A stretch of 39,453 nucleotides of DNA from Xylophilus sp. ASV27. Lineage in GTDB: Bacteria; Pseudomonadota; Gammaproteobacteria; Burkholderiales; Burkholderiaceae_C. Below, piece by piece: positions 8,999 to 17,400 of the stretch; within the stretch, counting starts at the first letter, position 1; each line of letters opens with the position of its first letter. The DNA lies in NCBI RefSeq assembly GCF_016428875.1, contig NZ_JAELTO010000035.1, positions 1-39,453 on the forward strand, in the 5' to 3' direction. A program made the translations under genes and the position numbers. The notes under the pieces are model-generated. The model had not been told where the DNA came from. It made no database searches and saw only the letters and a list, made by a program, of their open reading frames with translations.

Positions 8999-9892
8999 AT
9001 GGCACGGCTCGATCTGGAATGGCTCGCGGTGTTCGACGAGGTCTACAAGACCGCCAGCGTCACGCGCGCGGCCGAGCGCCTGGGGCTGGCGCAGGCCGCG
9101 GCCAGCACCGCGCTGAACAAGCTGCGCGCGCATTTCGACGACCGGCTGTTCAGCCGCACCGCGCGCGGCATGCAGCCCACGCCGCGCGCCCAGGCGCTGT
9201 ACCCGGCGCTGCGCGAAGTGCTGGCCCGGCTGGAGTCGGCCCGCGCCAGCCCCAGTGCTTTCTTGCCGGCCGAGGCCGAGCGCACCTTCCGCATCTGCAT
9301 GACCGACATCAGCGAGATCGTGCTGCTGCCCGCGCTGCTCAACCACCTGCGCAGCGCCGCGCCGCGGGTGCGCATCGAGGTCGAGAAGATCGGCACCGAC
9401 AGCGCCCGGCGCCTGGAAGACGGCGAGGTCGACCTGGCCGTGGGCTTCATGCCGCAGCTCGATGCGGGCTTCTACCAGCAGGTGCTGTTCAAGCAGAACT
9501 TCGTCTGCCTGGCCGCGCAGAGCCATCCGCGCATCGCCGCGCGCCTGAGCAGGGCCGCCTATGCGCGCGAAAGCCACGTGGTGGTCATGGCCTCGGGAAC
9601 CGGGCATGCCATCGTCGACAAGGTGCTCGCGCGCGCCGGCGTCGAGCGGCAGGTGGCGCTGCGCGTGCCCAGCTTCCTGGGCGTGGCGCGCATCGTCGCC
9701 GAGACCGAACTGATCGCCACCGTGCCGCTGCGCTACGGCCAGGTCATGCAGACGCGCGAGCCGGTGCGCATGCTGCAACTGCCGCATGCAATGCCGCACT
9801 ACGGCGTCAAGCAGCACTGGCACGAGCGCTTCCACACGGACCCGGGCAACGCGTGGCTGCGGCGGACGGTGGCGGGACTGATGGGGGACTGA
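8999..9892 (+). CDS. LysR-family transcriptional regulator
   Basis: A 297-residue LysR-type regulator. The DNA-binding domain spans about residues 1-65 (LEWLAVFDEVYKTASVTRAA, then ALNKLRAHFDDRLF). The effector domain begins at FRICMTDISEIVLLP and again resembles the NahR/DntR branch, although the partner genes are unclear. A strong GGAGGGAGG ribosome site precedes the ATG. It follows the Bug gene on the same strand by 215 bases and converges with the aldolase gene at 9955. It may control either the upstream hydrolase/receptor set or the aldolase/receptor operon; no divergent gene settles this. Confidence 0.85.
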   Translation: MARLDLEWLAVFDEVYKTASVTRAAERLGLAQAAASTALNKLRAHFDDRLFSRTARGMQPTPRAQALYPALREVLARLESARASPSAFLPAEAERTFRICMTDISEIVLLPALLNHLRSAAPRVRIEVEKIGTDSARRLEDGEVDLAVGFMPQLDAGFYQQVLFKQNFVCLAAQSHPRIAARLSRAAYARESHVVVMASGTGHAIVDKVLARAGVERQVALRVPSFLGVARIVAETELIATVPLRYGQVMQTREPVRMLQLPHAMPHYGVKQHWHERFHTDPGNAWLRRTVAGLMGD

Positions 9893-9954
9893 ACTCCAGG
9901 ACATGCTATCTGCAGGTATCGAATGCCATCCTGTCCCTCGCCGAGACCCTTGGT

Positions 9955-10715
9955 TCAGCCCATGGCTTCCAGCAGCTTCTGGGCATGAGTGCGCATGCAT
10001 CCGAGATCGCTGCCGATCCCGACGAAACGGGCGCCGGCGCTTTCATAGAACCTTGCGGCGTAGATGTTCGGCGCGAGTACGCCGGCCATCCTGCCGTGCG
10101 AACGCACCTGCTCGATGCCTGCCTGGATCCTCGCGCGCACGTCGGGGTGTTCGGTTTGTCCGAGCAGCCCCATGTCCGCCGAGAGGTCTGCGGGGCCGAA
10201 GAAGATCATGTCCACTTCTGGCAGCGCGGCGATGCCGGCGATGGCCTCGAAAGCCTGGCAGGTCTCGATCTGGATGCCAATGGCGATCTCGTCTCCGGCA
10301 GCCTGCAGATAGCCCGCGCGGGCGCCATACCAGGCTGCGCGTCCCGCCACGGACACGCCGCGCACGCCTGCGGGCGGGTAGCGTGTGGCGCTCACGATCT
10401 CGCGGGCCTCATCCACGCTCCGCACGCAGGGGAATAGAAAGTTCTTCACTCCGGCGTCCAGCATGCGCTTGATCAGCACGCGGTCGTTGGCCGGCGGGCG
10501 CACCATGGGGGCGACGGCGCTGCTGTCCAGCACGCGCAGTTGCGAGACGATGTCCGGGAGTTCTTCGGCGCATGCTCCATGTCGAGCAGGAACCAGTCGT
10601 AGGCCAGCGTGGACAGCGCCTCGACGGCGGTGGCCGAGGTCATGGAACACCACAGCCCCGTCAGCCGCTCGTTGGCATGCATGCGTGCCCGCAGTTCGTT
10701 GATCTTGCAGGCCAT
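9955..10715 (-). pseudogene. HpcH/HpaI-type aldolase gene with a one-base frameshift
   Basis: Class II aldolase of the HpcH/HpaI/citrate lyase beta type, normally cleaving 2-keto-3-hydroxy diacids to pyruvate plus an aldehyde. The N-terminal part starts at the ATG at 10715 (MACKINELRARMHANERLTG to YDWFLLDMEHAP). The frame then runs off, and the expected continuation EELPDIVSQLRVLD lies in the next frame through to the stop at 9955 (IGIQIETCQAFE, DMIFFGPADLSADMG). One base, most simply a C on the plus strand near 10566-10567, is missing relative to an intact frame. Restored, the protein would be 253 residues, normal for the family. It follows the Bug gene by 15 bases. This is either a true null mutation or a sequencing error. 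Confidence 0.8.
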
Positions 10716-10730
10716 GGCGCTGCGAACTCC

Positions 10731-11702
10731 TCAATCAATCGTGACCTTGGCAGCCGCGGCAATGTCGTGCCATTGGCGCTCGTTCCTGGCGAGGAACTCC
10801 GCGAAGTCGCTGGTTGAACCCGTGGCCACTTCGTCACCCTGCTGATTCAGCCGTTCCTTGAGTTCCGGGTCGCGCATGGCCTTTTCGTAGGCGGCCTGCA
10901 GCTTGGCAACGACCGGCGCGGGCGTGCCGGTCGGAACGAAGATGCCGATCCAGCCGGTGAGGTCGAATTGCGCAATGCCCGCTTCGCTCACGGTCGGCAA
11001 CTGAGGAAAGGCCGCCGAGCGCCTGAGGCCCGTGGTGGCGAGGCCCTTGAGCTTGCCTGCTTCGATCTGGCTGCGGACGTTCGGAATATTGGTGATCGAA
11101 AACAGTGTTTCGCCCGCGATCATCGACGTGGTGGCCGGTGCGCCGCCCGTGAACGGGACGTGGACAAACTCGGTGCCTGTAAGGGTCTTGAAGTACTCCC
11201 CGGCCAGGTGCACCAAAGTGCCGTTGCCGGTGGATGCGTAGTTGTAGGCATTGGGCGATGCCTTCAGGTAGCTCACGAAGTCCTGAACGCTGCTTCCCTT
11301 GAACTGCGTGGAGGTGGCGAGCACGAAGGGCGAGGACGTCAGCTGGAGGACGGGTGCCAGCACCTTCGACGGGCTGTAGTCCATCTTCCTGTACACCGCA
11401 GGGGCGATCGAGATGGGCCCCACGCCTGACAGCAGCATTGTGTAGCCGTCCGGCTTGGCAAGGCTGACCAGCTTGCCACCCAGCACGCCGCCGGCGCCTG
11501 GCTTGTTGTCCACCACCACGGGCTGCTTCAATTCCTTGCCGACCTCCTTCGCGGTCAGGCGCGCGACGACATCGAAGGCACCTCCCGCCGCGAAAGGCAC
11601 GACGAGTGTGATGGGACGGTTGGGGTAGGTGCCCTGGGACTGGGCCGAAAAGGTCAACAGCCCGGCCAAAGCCGGAAGTGCCAGCCTGATTGCGGTGCGC
11701 AT
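10731..11702 (-). CDS. Bug-family periplasmic substrate-binding protein (TTT type)
   Basis: A 323-residue periplasmic receptor with a signal peptide (MRTAIRLALPALAGLLTF, cleavage near SAQSQG). The mature part begins TYPNRPITLVVPFAAGGAFD, the family's hallmark, followed by VVDNKPGAGGVLGG. The start is set at the ATG at 11702 because GGAGGAG lies just upstream; a TTG at 11717 is in frame but poorly placed. It is the first gene of an operon with the HpcH/HpaI aldolase gene, so the ligand may be a hydroxylated or dicarboxylic acid that the aldolase would process. A strong inverted repeat and a TATAGT -10 hexamer lie just upstream. Codon use is slightly less GC-rich than that of neighbouring genes. 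Confidence 0.88.
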   Translation of the reverse strand: MRTAIRLALPALAGLLTFSAQSQGTYPNRPITLVVPFAAGGAFDVVARLTAKEVGKELKQPVVVDNKPGAGGVLGGKLVSLAKPDGYTMLLSGVGPISIAPAVYRKMDYSPSKVLAPVLQLTSSPFVLATSTQFKGSSVQDFVSYLKASPNAYNYASTGNGTLVHLAGEYFKTLTGTEFVHVPFTGGAPATTSMIAGETLFSITNIPNVRSQIEAGKLKGLATTGLRRSAAFPQLPTVSEAGIAQFDLTGWIGIFVPTGTPAPVVAKLQAAYEKAMRDPELKERLNQQGDEVATGSTSDFAEFLARNERQWHDIAAAAKVTID

Positions 11703-11733
11703 GCTTGTCTCCTCCAAACAGTAATTTTGGAGG

Positions 11734-11770
11734 ACTATAAGTGCGAAATCGGAATTTTTTGTTCCGATTT
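11734..11770 (-). promoter_or_regulatory. Promoter with overlapping 25-base operator for the Bug/aldolase operon
   Basis: On the minus strand TATAGT (11734-11739) makes a good -10 box 31 bases before the start codon. Immediately upstream, AAATCGGAA (11746-11754) and TTCCGATTT (11762-11770) are perfect 9-base arms around TTTTTTG. The dyad covers the -35 region and no consensus -35 is present, which fits regulator-dependent control. The arms are seen; the regulator is unknown. Confidence 0.55.
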
Positions 11771-11876
11771 TTGGAATTAAATGTGAGTGATGGCTTCTTG
11801 ATACCGGAATTGCCCGGAGGGCGCGGGCGGTGGCCCGCGTCCAAACAAGGCGTGAGCGTAGAACTTTTGCCGTACA

Positions 11877-11919
11877 AGCTATAAAAAATATAGCTAATAG
11901 CCCAGGTCATACCTGGGCT
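11877..11919 (-). repeat. Two-hairpin dispersed repeat, copy A
   Basis: AGCTATA-AAAAA-TATAGCT (11877-11895) is followed by AGCCCAGGT-CAT-ACCTGGGCT (11899-11919), both perfect. Read on the minus strand, the AGCCCAG hairpin comes first, about 60 bases after the stop of the secreted hydrolase gene, then the AGCTAT hairpin. Three other copies are in the window. It may act as a terminator or mRNA 3'-end stabiliser. Confidence 0.75.
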
Positions 11920-11980
11920 GCAGCCGCTTTTTGCTCAAAACGCGCCGCATTCCCCCCAAATACGGTGGATGCGGAGCCCC

Positions 11981-13069
11981 TCAAGGCCCCAGCAAGGCCG
12001 TGCGCGCGGCGGCGGAGGGGAACACGCAGGCCACGTCGTGTGCGCAGCCCGGCACCACGGTCACGCTGCGGCGCTTCCCGGGCGCCAGCAGCGTGCGGTC
12101 ATACCAGGCGTAGGCCTGCCCGCGCTGCAGGCGGTACGGTCCCTGCGCCTGCGCGGCGCAGGATTTGTCGAGGATCTTGTAGAAGGTACCGCTCGCGTCG
12201 CTGCTGTCCAGCGCACCCTGCAGGTAGTGGATGTCCGCCGCCGCATAGCGCGCGCGGGCTTGCGCGGCGCTGCGCCCGAGCGCGGCGGGCAGGGCGTCGG
12301 TGCCGTACTTCCAGCGCGTGAGCGACGGGCAGGCGGCCGCGTCGGTCGGCGTCTGCAGCCGGAAGCCGCAGCCGCCCACGCCGTCGGCGCCGCCGCTGCA
12401 CTGCGACCAGTCCACCGCCTGGCCGTCCTTCACCGGCTGCGGCCGCACCGGGTCGAAGTACAGCCAGGTGCCCGGGTCGGACACGACGTAGCGGACCGCC
12501 GGGCCGCCCATGGGGGGATCGGCGGCGAAGCCGATGGCGTGCTGCACCATCTGCGCTCCGGCGGAGAAGCCGGCGATGGTGATGGTGCGCAGGCCGGGCC
12601 ACTGGCGGTGCAGCTCGGCCACCAGCGCGTCCAGCGCGGCGAAGGAGGTCAGCGTGCTGCCGCGCGCGGCGGCGCCCTCGATCCAGGAACCGCAGGTCCA
12701 GAGCAGGTCGCCGTCCTGCGCGGCGGGCACGCCCGCGGTCTGGCACTTGCGCGCATCGTCGGCGGCCACCTGGAATACCGGAGCCACCACCAGCGTGCGT
12801 TCCATGGCGCCGGCCTGCCGCACCGCGCGCAGGGCCGCGTCGAAGGTCTTGTTGGCGTCGCGCGGATGGCCATGGACGGCAATCAGCGCGGCGCTGGGCC
12901 CGGCGCCCGGCGGTTGCGACGCGTAGTAGCGCAGGCGGCCCTGCGCGCCCGCGGGCTGGAAGCCGGTGTAGCAGGCCTCCACGGCGGCCTCGGTGCAGGC
13001 CGTGGACCGGGCGGAGGCGCCGGCCGCCGCGAGCAGCAGGCCGAGGGCGATGAGCGCGCGGCTGCGCAT
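11981..13069 (-). CDS. Secreted alpha/beta-hydrolase-like protein
   Basis: A 362-residue predicted exported hydrolase. A signal peptide is clear (MRSRALIALGLLLAAAGASA). The nucleophile elbow reads IAGFSAGAQ (S169), the oxyanion strand LIAVHGHPRD (64-71), and the C-terminal histidine VVPGCAHDVAC (H344); the acidic residue is probably in GALDSSD (about 288-291). Eight or more cysteines in the mature part suit a disulfide-stabilised periplasmic or extracellular enzyme, and the overall layout recalls polyester or PHB depolymerase-type esterases. I do not recognise a specific family. The start is the ATG at 13069, chosen for the signal peptide; the frame is open far upstream but without homology. 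It lies eight bases after the metallo-hydrolase gene, so the two form an operon. Confidence 0.65.
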   Translation of the reverse strand: MRSRALIALGLLLAAAGASARSTACTEAAVEACYTGFQPAGAQGRLRYYASQPPGAGPSAALIAVHGHPRDANKTFDAALRAVRQAGAMERTLVVAPVFQVAADDARKCQTAGVPAAQDGDLLWTCGSWIEGAAARGSTLTSFAALDALVAELHRQWPGLRTITIAGFSAGAQMVQHAIGFAADPPMGGPAVRYVVSDPGTWLYFDPVRPQPVKDGQAVDWSQCSGGADGVGGCGFRLQTPTDAAACPSLTRWKYGTDALPAALGRSAAQARARYAAADIHYLQGALDSSDASGTFYKILDKSCAAQAQGPYRLQRGQAYAWYDRTLLAPGKRRSVTVVPGCAHDVACVFPSAAARTALLGP

Positions 13070-13077
13070 GGCCGGAC

Positions 13078-14196
13078 TCAACGCAGCCCCTGCCACCAGC
13101 GCAGGTTGCTGCGCGCCTGCCCGACGGTCAGGACTTCGCCGATTACCGGCGTGGCCAGCGCGATGCTGCGGGACTGCGCCCGTTCGGCGATGCGGTCCAG
13201 CGGCTCGCGCCAGGGGTGCATGGCGAGGTCGAAGGTGCTGTTGTGCACCGGGAACAGCACCTTGCCGCGCAGGTCCTCGAAGGCCTGCACACTCTGCTCG
13301 GGCGTCATGTGCACGGCGGGCCAGTAGGCGTCGTAGGCGCCGTTCTCCACCAGCGCGAGGTCGAAGCCGCCGAAGCGCTCGCCGATCATCTTGAAGCCAG
13401 GGAAGTAGCCCGAGTCGCCGCTGTAGAAGATGCGTTGGCCGCCGCTCTGGAGCACCCATGACGCCCACAGCGTGCGGTTGCGGTCGGCCAAGCCGCGGCC
13501 GGAGAAATGCTGCGCCGGCGTGGCCGTGAGCTTCACGCCGGCGTGCTCGGCGTCCTGCCACCAGTCGAGTTCGGCCACGCGCTCGGGCGGCACGCCCAGC
13601 GCCGCCAGCCGCGCGCGCAGGCCCAGCGGCACGAAGTAGTGCTGCACCCGCTGCGCCAGGTATCGGATGGTGGCGGCGTCCAGATGGTCGTAGTGGTCGT
13701 GCGACAGGATCACGCCTTCGATCGGCGGCAACTGCGCCAGCGCGATCGGCGGCGGGTGGAAGCGCTTCGGGCCCAGCCACTGCACCGGCGAGGCGCGCTC
13801 GCTGAACACCGGGTCGATCAGCCAGTACTTGCCTTGCAGCTTGAGCAGGTGCGACGAATGGCCGAGGCGCACCACGTGGTTGGCCTGGGCGTCGAGCGCG
13901 TCCAGGGCCGTACGCTCCAGGGCGCGCACCGGAATCGCGTCCACCGGCACGGTGCCGCGCTTGCTGCCGAAGAGAAAGCGCGACCAGATGCGCCAGGCGC
14001 TGGCCGTGGGCTGCGCGTCGGGGTTGGGCATGTTGCGAAAGCCGCCGTCCTTGAACTGCGGCGAGCGTTCATGGCGTGCCTCGCTCCCCGTGCCGCAGCC
14101 CGCCACGAGGGCGCAGCCCATCGTGGCGAGCAGCGCGCCCCGTCGCAGGAAACGGGGCAGGCAGCGCCCCTGCAGACTCGGTTCGTCGTCAGCCAT
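13078..14196 (-). CDS. MBL-fold metallo-hydrolase lipoprotein (UlaG/NAPE-PLD-like)
   Basis: A 372-residue metallo-beta-lactamase-fold hydrolase. The zinc site is complete: LSHDHYDHLD (H166, H168, D170, H171), PAQHFSGRG (H230), YSGDSGYF (D261) and FPVHNSTFD (H318). This arrangement is that of the NAPE-phospholipase D/RomA type, which acts on lipid-like phosphodiesters in characterised members; the bacterial substrate is unknown. An N-terminal hydrophobic stretch ends in a lipobox-like LVAGC (C34), so it is probably a membrane-anchored lipoprotein facing the periplasm. An AAGGG ribosome site precedes the ATG. It is the first gene of an operon with the secreted hydrolase and is divergent from the ICMT-like gene. 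Confidence 0.82.
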   Translation of the reverse strand: MADDEPSLQGRCLPRFLRRGALLATMGCALVAGCGTGSEARHERSPQFKDGGFRNMPNPDAQPTASAWRIWSRFLFGSKRGTVPVDAIPVRALERTALDALDAQANHVVRLGHSSHLLKLQGKYWLIDPVFSERASPVQWLGPKRFHPPPIALAQLPPIEGVILSHDHYDHLDAATIRYLAQRVQHYFVPLGLRARLAALGVPPERVAELDWWQDAEHAGVKLTATPAQHFSGRGLADRNRTLWASWVLQSGGQRIFYSGDSGYFPGFKMIGERFGGFDLALVENGAYDAYWPAVHMTPEQSVQAFEDLRGKVLFPVHNSTFDLAMHPWREPLDRIAERAQSRSIALATPVIGEVLTVGQARSNLRWWQGLR

Positions 14197-14278
14197 GAAA
14201 AATCCCTTGGAAGCGGTGCTGCCCGACCGCGCCGGGCGAGCAGAAGAGGTGCGTCCGGCCGACGCGGGCGGGCGGCGA

Positions 14279-14301
14279 TTCGGACATCATGCGGGTCCGA
14301 A
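14279..14301. promoter_or_regulatory. Inverted repeat between divergent metallo-hydrolase and ICMT-like genes
   Basis: TTCGGAC (14279-14285) and GTCCGAA (14295-14301) are perfect arms around nine bases, 28 bases before the ICMT-like start and about 80 before the metallo-hydrolase start. A position suited to controlling one or both genes. No regulator gene is nearby. Confidence 0.35.
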
Positions 14302-14328
14302 CGATTGTCATCCATGTGCGGGCCTTGC

Positions 14329-14928
14329 ATGAACCTCCAGATTCCCCACCTCGTCTTCGCCGCGGGCATCGCGACCTACCTCACGATCCGGGCCGTCTTC
14401 TCGCGCCGCCTGCGCGCGCGGCCGAAGGCGGTGGACAGGAGCGACACGGGCGACCGCATGCTGGTCGGGCTGGTGGCCATCGGGCAGATCGTGCTGCCGC
14501 TGCTGCTGCTGTTCTCGCCCTGGCTCGACTGGGCCCGCTACACGCTGCCCGCGGCGGCGGCATGGCTGGGGGCGGCGGTGATGGCGGCGGGCGTCCGGCT
14601 GTTCTGGCGCGCGCACGTGGACCTGGGCGAGAGCTGGTCGGTCACCCTCATGCTCAACCCGGAGCACAAGCTGGTCACCCGAGGCGTGTACCGCGCCGTG
14701 CGGCATCCGATGTATGCCGCCTTCTTCGTCCTTGCCATCGGCCAGGTGCTGCTGCTGGACAACTGGTTCGCCGGCTGGGCGTCGCTGGTGGCGGTGACGG
14801 TCCTGTACTGGCGGCGCGTGCCGCACGAGGAGCGCATGATGCTGGAGTTCTTCGGCGACGAGTACCGCGCCTACATGCGGCGCACCGGCGGCATCCTGCC
14901 GCGCCTGGGCGCACGCAACCCGGTTTGA
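14329..14928 (+). CDS. ICMT-like integral membrane methyltransferase
   Basis: A 199-residue membrane protein of the isoprenylcysteine carboxyl methyltransferase/PEMT-like group. It has about four or five hydrophobic segments (near 5-22, 45-62, 72-92, 126-142, 145-160). The SAM-binding signature of this family is visible as GVYRAVRHPMY (119-129), then HEERMMLEFFGDEYRAYMRR (166-185) and GILPRL. Bacterial members methylate small or lipid-linked acceptors that are rarely known. The start is the ATG at 14329 because the coding signal and first membrane segment begin there; the frame is open far upstream without homology. It is divergent from the MBL lipoprotein gene. Confidence 0.78.
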   Translation: MNLQIPHLVFAAGIATYLTIRAVFSRRLRARPKAVDRSDTGDRMLVGLVAIGQIVLPLLLLFSPWLDWARYTLPAAAAWLGAAVMAAGVRLFWRAHVDLGESWSVTLMLNPEHKLVTRGVYRAVRHPMYAAFFVLAIGQVLLLDNWFAGWASLVAVTVLYWRRVPHEERMMLEFFGDEYRAYMRRTGGILPRLGARNPV

Positions 14929-14945
14929 GCGGGCGATGCAGACTC

Positions 14946-16076
14946 TCAGTTGCCCGCCACGGCACTGCGGAACCTGCCCGCCGCCTGCCGCGTGACCTCG
15001 GCCAGCAACTGCTCCCTGCGCTGGCGGTTGCGCAGCCAGCGGGCATCGTTCTCGCCGGTGCTCACGCTGCCGCGCAGCAGGTGCAGCGCGTTGGCCGCGC
15101 CCTGCGCCTCGGCGTGGCGCTGCACCTGGTGCATGGTCAGCAGGATGTGGTCGCGCAGCGGCATGTGCTGGCCGCTGGCCGGGTCTACGTAGCTCGCATC
15201 GAGGCCGAAGCGGCAGGCCTGGAAGCGGTTGGTGGTGTAGACCAGGTAATCGTCCTCATCGGGCACAAAAGGCTGGTCGATCAGGAACCAGGCCGCCAGC
15301 GACTGCACGTAGCCGGCCAGCGCCGCAGCGCGCTCCACGGTCAGCGGCGTGTCGAAGACGCGGATCTCGATGGTGCCGTACTCGGGCTTGGGCCGGATGT
15401 CCCAGTAGAAGTCCTTCATGCTCTTGACCACGCCGGTGCGGGTCATCTTGCCGTAGAAGGTCTCGAAGGCGCTCCAGTCCAGCGCGAAGGGCGCGCGGCC
15501 CGACAGCGGGAAGGCGAACACCGAATTGAGCCGCGCCGAGTCGAACTGCGTGTCCTGTCCCTGCACGTAGGGGCTGGAGGCCGACAGAGCGATGAAGTGC
15601 GGGATGTAGCGCGACATGCGGTGCAGCATGAGCAGCGCCGCGTTGGCGTCCGGGCAGCCGACGTGCACGTGCTGGCCGAAGATGGTGAACTGCTTGGACA
15701 GGTAGCCGTAGCGCTCGGACAGCTCCTTGAAGCGCGGCTTGTCGTAGATGCGCTGCTCGTGCCACTGCTGGAACGGGTGCGTGCCGCCGCCCACCACGGC
15801 GATGTTGAGCTTGTCGGCCGCGCGCACCAGCGCGTCGCGGATGGTGGACAGCTCGCCCAGCACCTCGGCGCTGGACTGGCAGACGCCGGTGGAGATCTCG
15901 ATCATGCTCGAGGTCATCTCCGGCACCACGCTGCCGGGCAGCGGCTGCTTCTCCAGCACGCGCAGCATGTCCTCGGCATAGGGCGCCAGGTCGTAGTCGT
16001 GGGTGTTGACCAGTTGCAGTTCCAGCTCGACGCCGAGCGACAGCGCGCGCGACGGGGTGAAGGGCTCAAGTTTCAC
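14946..16076 (-). CDS. ybdK: YbdK-family carboxylate-amine ligase (GCS2)
   Basis: A 376-residue member of the GCS2 family; E. coli YbdK has weak gamma-glutamyl-cysteine ligase activity and its biological role is unsettled. Signature features are [11 protein letters not shown] (14-24), [12 protein letters not shown] (52-63), [11 protein letters not shown] (catalytic-core His pair) and [15 protein letters not shown]. The start is a GTG at 16076 with GGGAG six to seven bases upstream. Eleven bases overlap the antiporter gene, so it is translationally coupled as the last gene of the apaG operon. Length matches the family. It converges with the ICMT-like gene 17 bases away. Confidence 0.88.
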   Translation of the reverse strand: MKLEPFTPSRALSLGVELELQLVNTHDYDLAPYAEDMLRVLEKQPLPGSVVPEMTSSMIEISTGVCQSSAEVLGELSTIRDALVRAADKLNIAVVGGGTHPFQQWHEQRIYDKPRFKELSERYGYLSKQFTIFGQHVHVGCPDANAALLMLHRMSRYIPHFIALSASSPYVQGQDTQFDSARLNSVFAFPLSGRAPFALDWSAFETFYGKMTRTGVVKSMKDFYWDIRPKPEYGTIEIRVFDTPLTVERAAALAGYVQSLAAWFLIDQPFVPDEDDYLVYTTNRFQACRFGLDASYVDPASGQHMPLRDHILLTMHQVQRHAEAQGAANALHLLRGSVSTGENDARWLRNRQRREQLLAEVTRQAAGRFRSAVAGN

Positions 16077-17346
16077 GTTCTTCTCCCTCGGCGGCCAGCG
16101 CGCCCGGGTCGTCCCGGCCGCGCCACTGCGGCAGCCAGTGTTGCGAGGCCTCGCCAGCGCGGTGCAGCGCCACGGTGGCGATGACCGCGCCCAGCAGCTC
16201 CATCAGCAGGATCGCCGGCAGCGCGGTTTGCGCGATCATGCGGCCGGTGGCGCCCTGCATCAGCGCGAACTGCGAGGCGATCAGCAGCGCGATGGAGGAC
16301 ATGGGCGCCAGCGCGCAGCCGACCCACAGGGCCTGGCGCCAACTGGCGCCGCTGCCGATGTTGCCCAGCGCGACGCCCACCACCTTGGCCAGCCCGCGCA
16401 GGGCCAGCAGGGCCAGCACCAGGCCGGCGACCTTCATGTTCCAGTCGGACTGCGCCGCCACCACCGACACCAGCACGAACATCATCATGGTCAGCAGCGA
16501 GGCGGCCGTGCCCATCTGGCGCGGCCAGGCCCAGGGCCGCGGGCTCACCTGCTTGAGCAGCATGCCGCCCAGCAGCGCCGCGATCGGCGCGGAGCCGCCC
16601 AGGTGCGAGGCGATGCCGGTGGCCGCCGCGATCAGCGCGAGCAGCAGGATCGAGGTGTTCTCGCTGGTCGGGCTCATCACCTTGAGCGCCAGCCGCAGCG
16701 CGAACGCGAGCACCGCGCCCACGATGATCGACAGCCCCAGCAGCAGCGCCACCGGCTGCAGGCTGTCGAGCAGGTGCAGTTGCTGGCGCTGCTCCAGCTC
16801 GGCCTGCACCGTGCCCAGCGACAGCGCATAGAGCGTGCTGAGCGTGGCCAGCACCATGGCGCGCTCGGTCACCGGGCCGGAGGCGCGCGCGTCCATCGCC
16901 ACGCGCATCAGCACCGCGGGCGAGGCGGCCACGGCCACCAGCGCCAGCGGGTGCGCCACGGCACTGGCCACGCCGAGCCATTGCAGGCCCAGGTTCACGG
17001 CGACGTAGGTCAGCGTCGATTCGGCAATGCTCTGCGCCAGCACCATCGGGTTGTGGCGGAACCAGCGCAGGGGAATGCGGCCACCGGCCTCGAACAGGAC
17101 CACCGCGATGGCCAGCTCCAGCACGAACAGGCCGGTGCCGCTGAGCGGCCAGACGGCGCCGGTGAAGCCGGCGAAGCCGGCCAGGCTGCCGACCAGCGCA
17201 TAGCCCACCACCTTGGGCAGGCCGATGTAGCGCTGCACCAGGTAGCCGGCGATGGTGGCCACCGCCAGCAGCAGCGACCACTGCACGGTCACCAGGCCGG
17301 CCGAAGGCCGCAGCCATTCGGCCCAGATGGTCACGAGATTACCCAT
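16066..17346 (-). CDS. Monovalent cation:proton antiporter, CPA2 (Kef) type
   Basis: A 426-residue polytopic inner-membrane protein with about 11-12 hydrophobic segments, of the Na+/H+ exchanger CPA2 fold. Conserved parts are [13 protein letters not shown] (46-58), [15 protein letters not shown] (76-90) and the [12 protein letters not shown] stretch. It lacks the C-terminal RCK nucleotide-binding domain of KefB/KefC, so gating by that route is absent. AAGGAGA lies nine bases before the ATG. It is sandwiched between the PF10136-type membrane protein gene (54 bases upstream) and ybdK (overlap 11). Because KefB/C are controlled by glutathione and ybdK encodes a gamma-glutamyl ligase relative, a thiol-linked role is possible but only inference. 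Confidence 0.8.
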   Translation of the reverse strand: MGNLVTIWAEWLRPSAGLVTVQWSLLLAVATIAGYLVQRYIGLPKVVGYALVGSLAGFAGFTGAVWPLSGTGLFVLELAIAVVLFEAGGRIPLRWFRHNPMVLAQSIAESTLTYVAVNLGLQWLGVASAVAHPLALVAVAASPAVLMRVAMDARASGPVTERAMVLATLSTLYALSLGTVQAELEQRQQLHLLDSLQPVALLLGLSIIVGAVLAFALRLALKVMSPTSENTSILLLALIAAATGIASHLGGSAPIAALLGGMLLKQVSPRPWAWPRQMGTAASLLTMMMFVLVSVVAAQSDWNMKVAGLVLALLALRGLAKVVGVALGNIGSGASWRQALWVGCALAPMSSIALLIASQFALMQGATGRMIAQTALPAILLMELLGAVIATVALHRAGEASQHWLPQWRGRDDPGALAAEGEERET

Positions 17347-17400
17347 CAGTGAAAGTCTCCTTGCATGGCGGCTCCAGCAGGCCGCCGGCCGAGGTGGCCC

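Noticed and set aside
838-9892. Treating 0.8-9.9 kb as one integrated catabolic island
   Set aside because: Base composition and codon use are even and no att-like repeats or integrase are present; only the IS110 element signals mobility.
11822-11839. CGCGGGC-GGTG-GCCCGCG hairpin next to repeat A
   Set aside because: Strong stem, but absent from the other repeat copies and without T-run; kept out as a feature for lack of a role.
13078-13780. Upstream extension of the secreted hydrolase frame to about 600 codons
   Set aside because: The extra part overlaps the metallo-hydrolase gene in another frame and has no homology; the signal peptide marks the real start at 13069.
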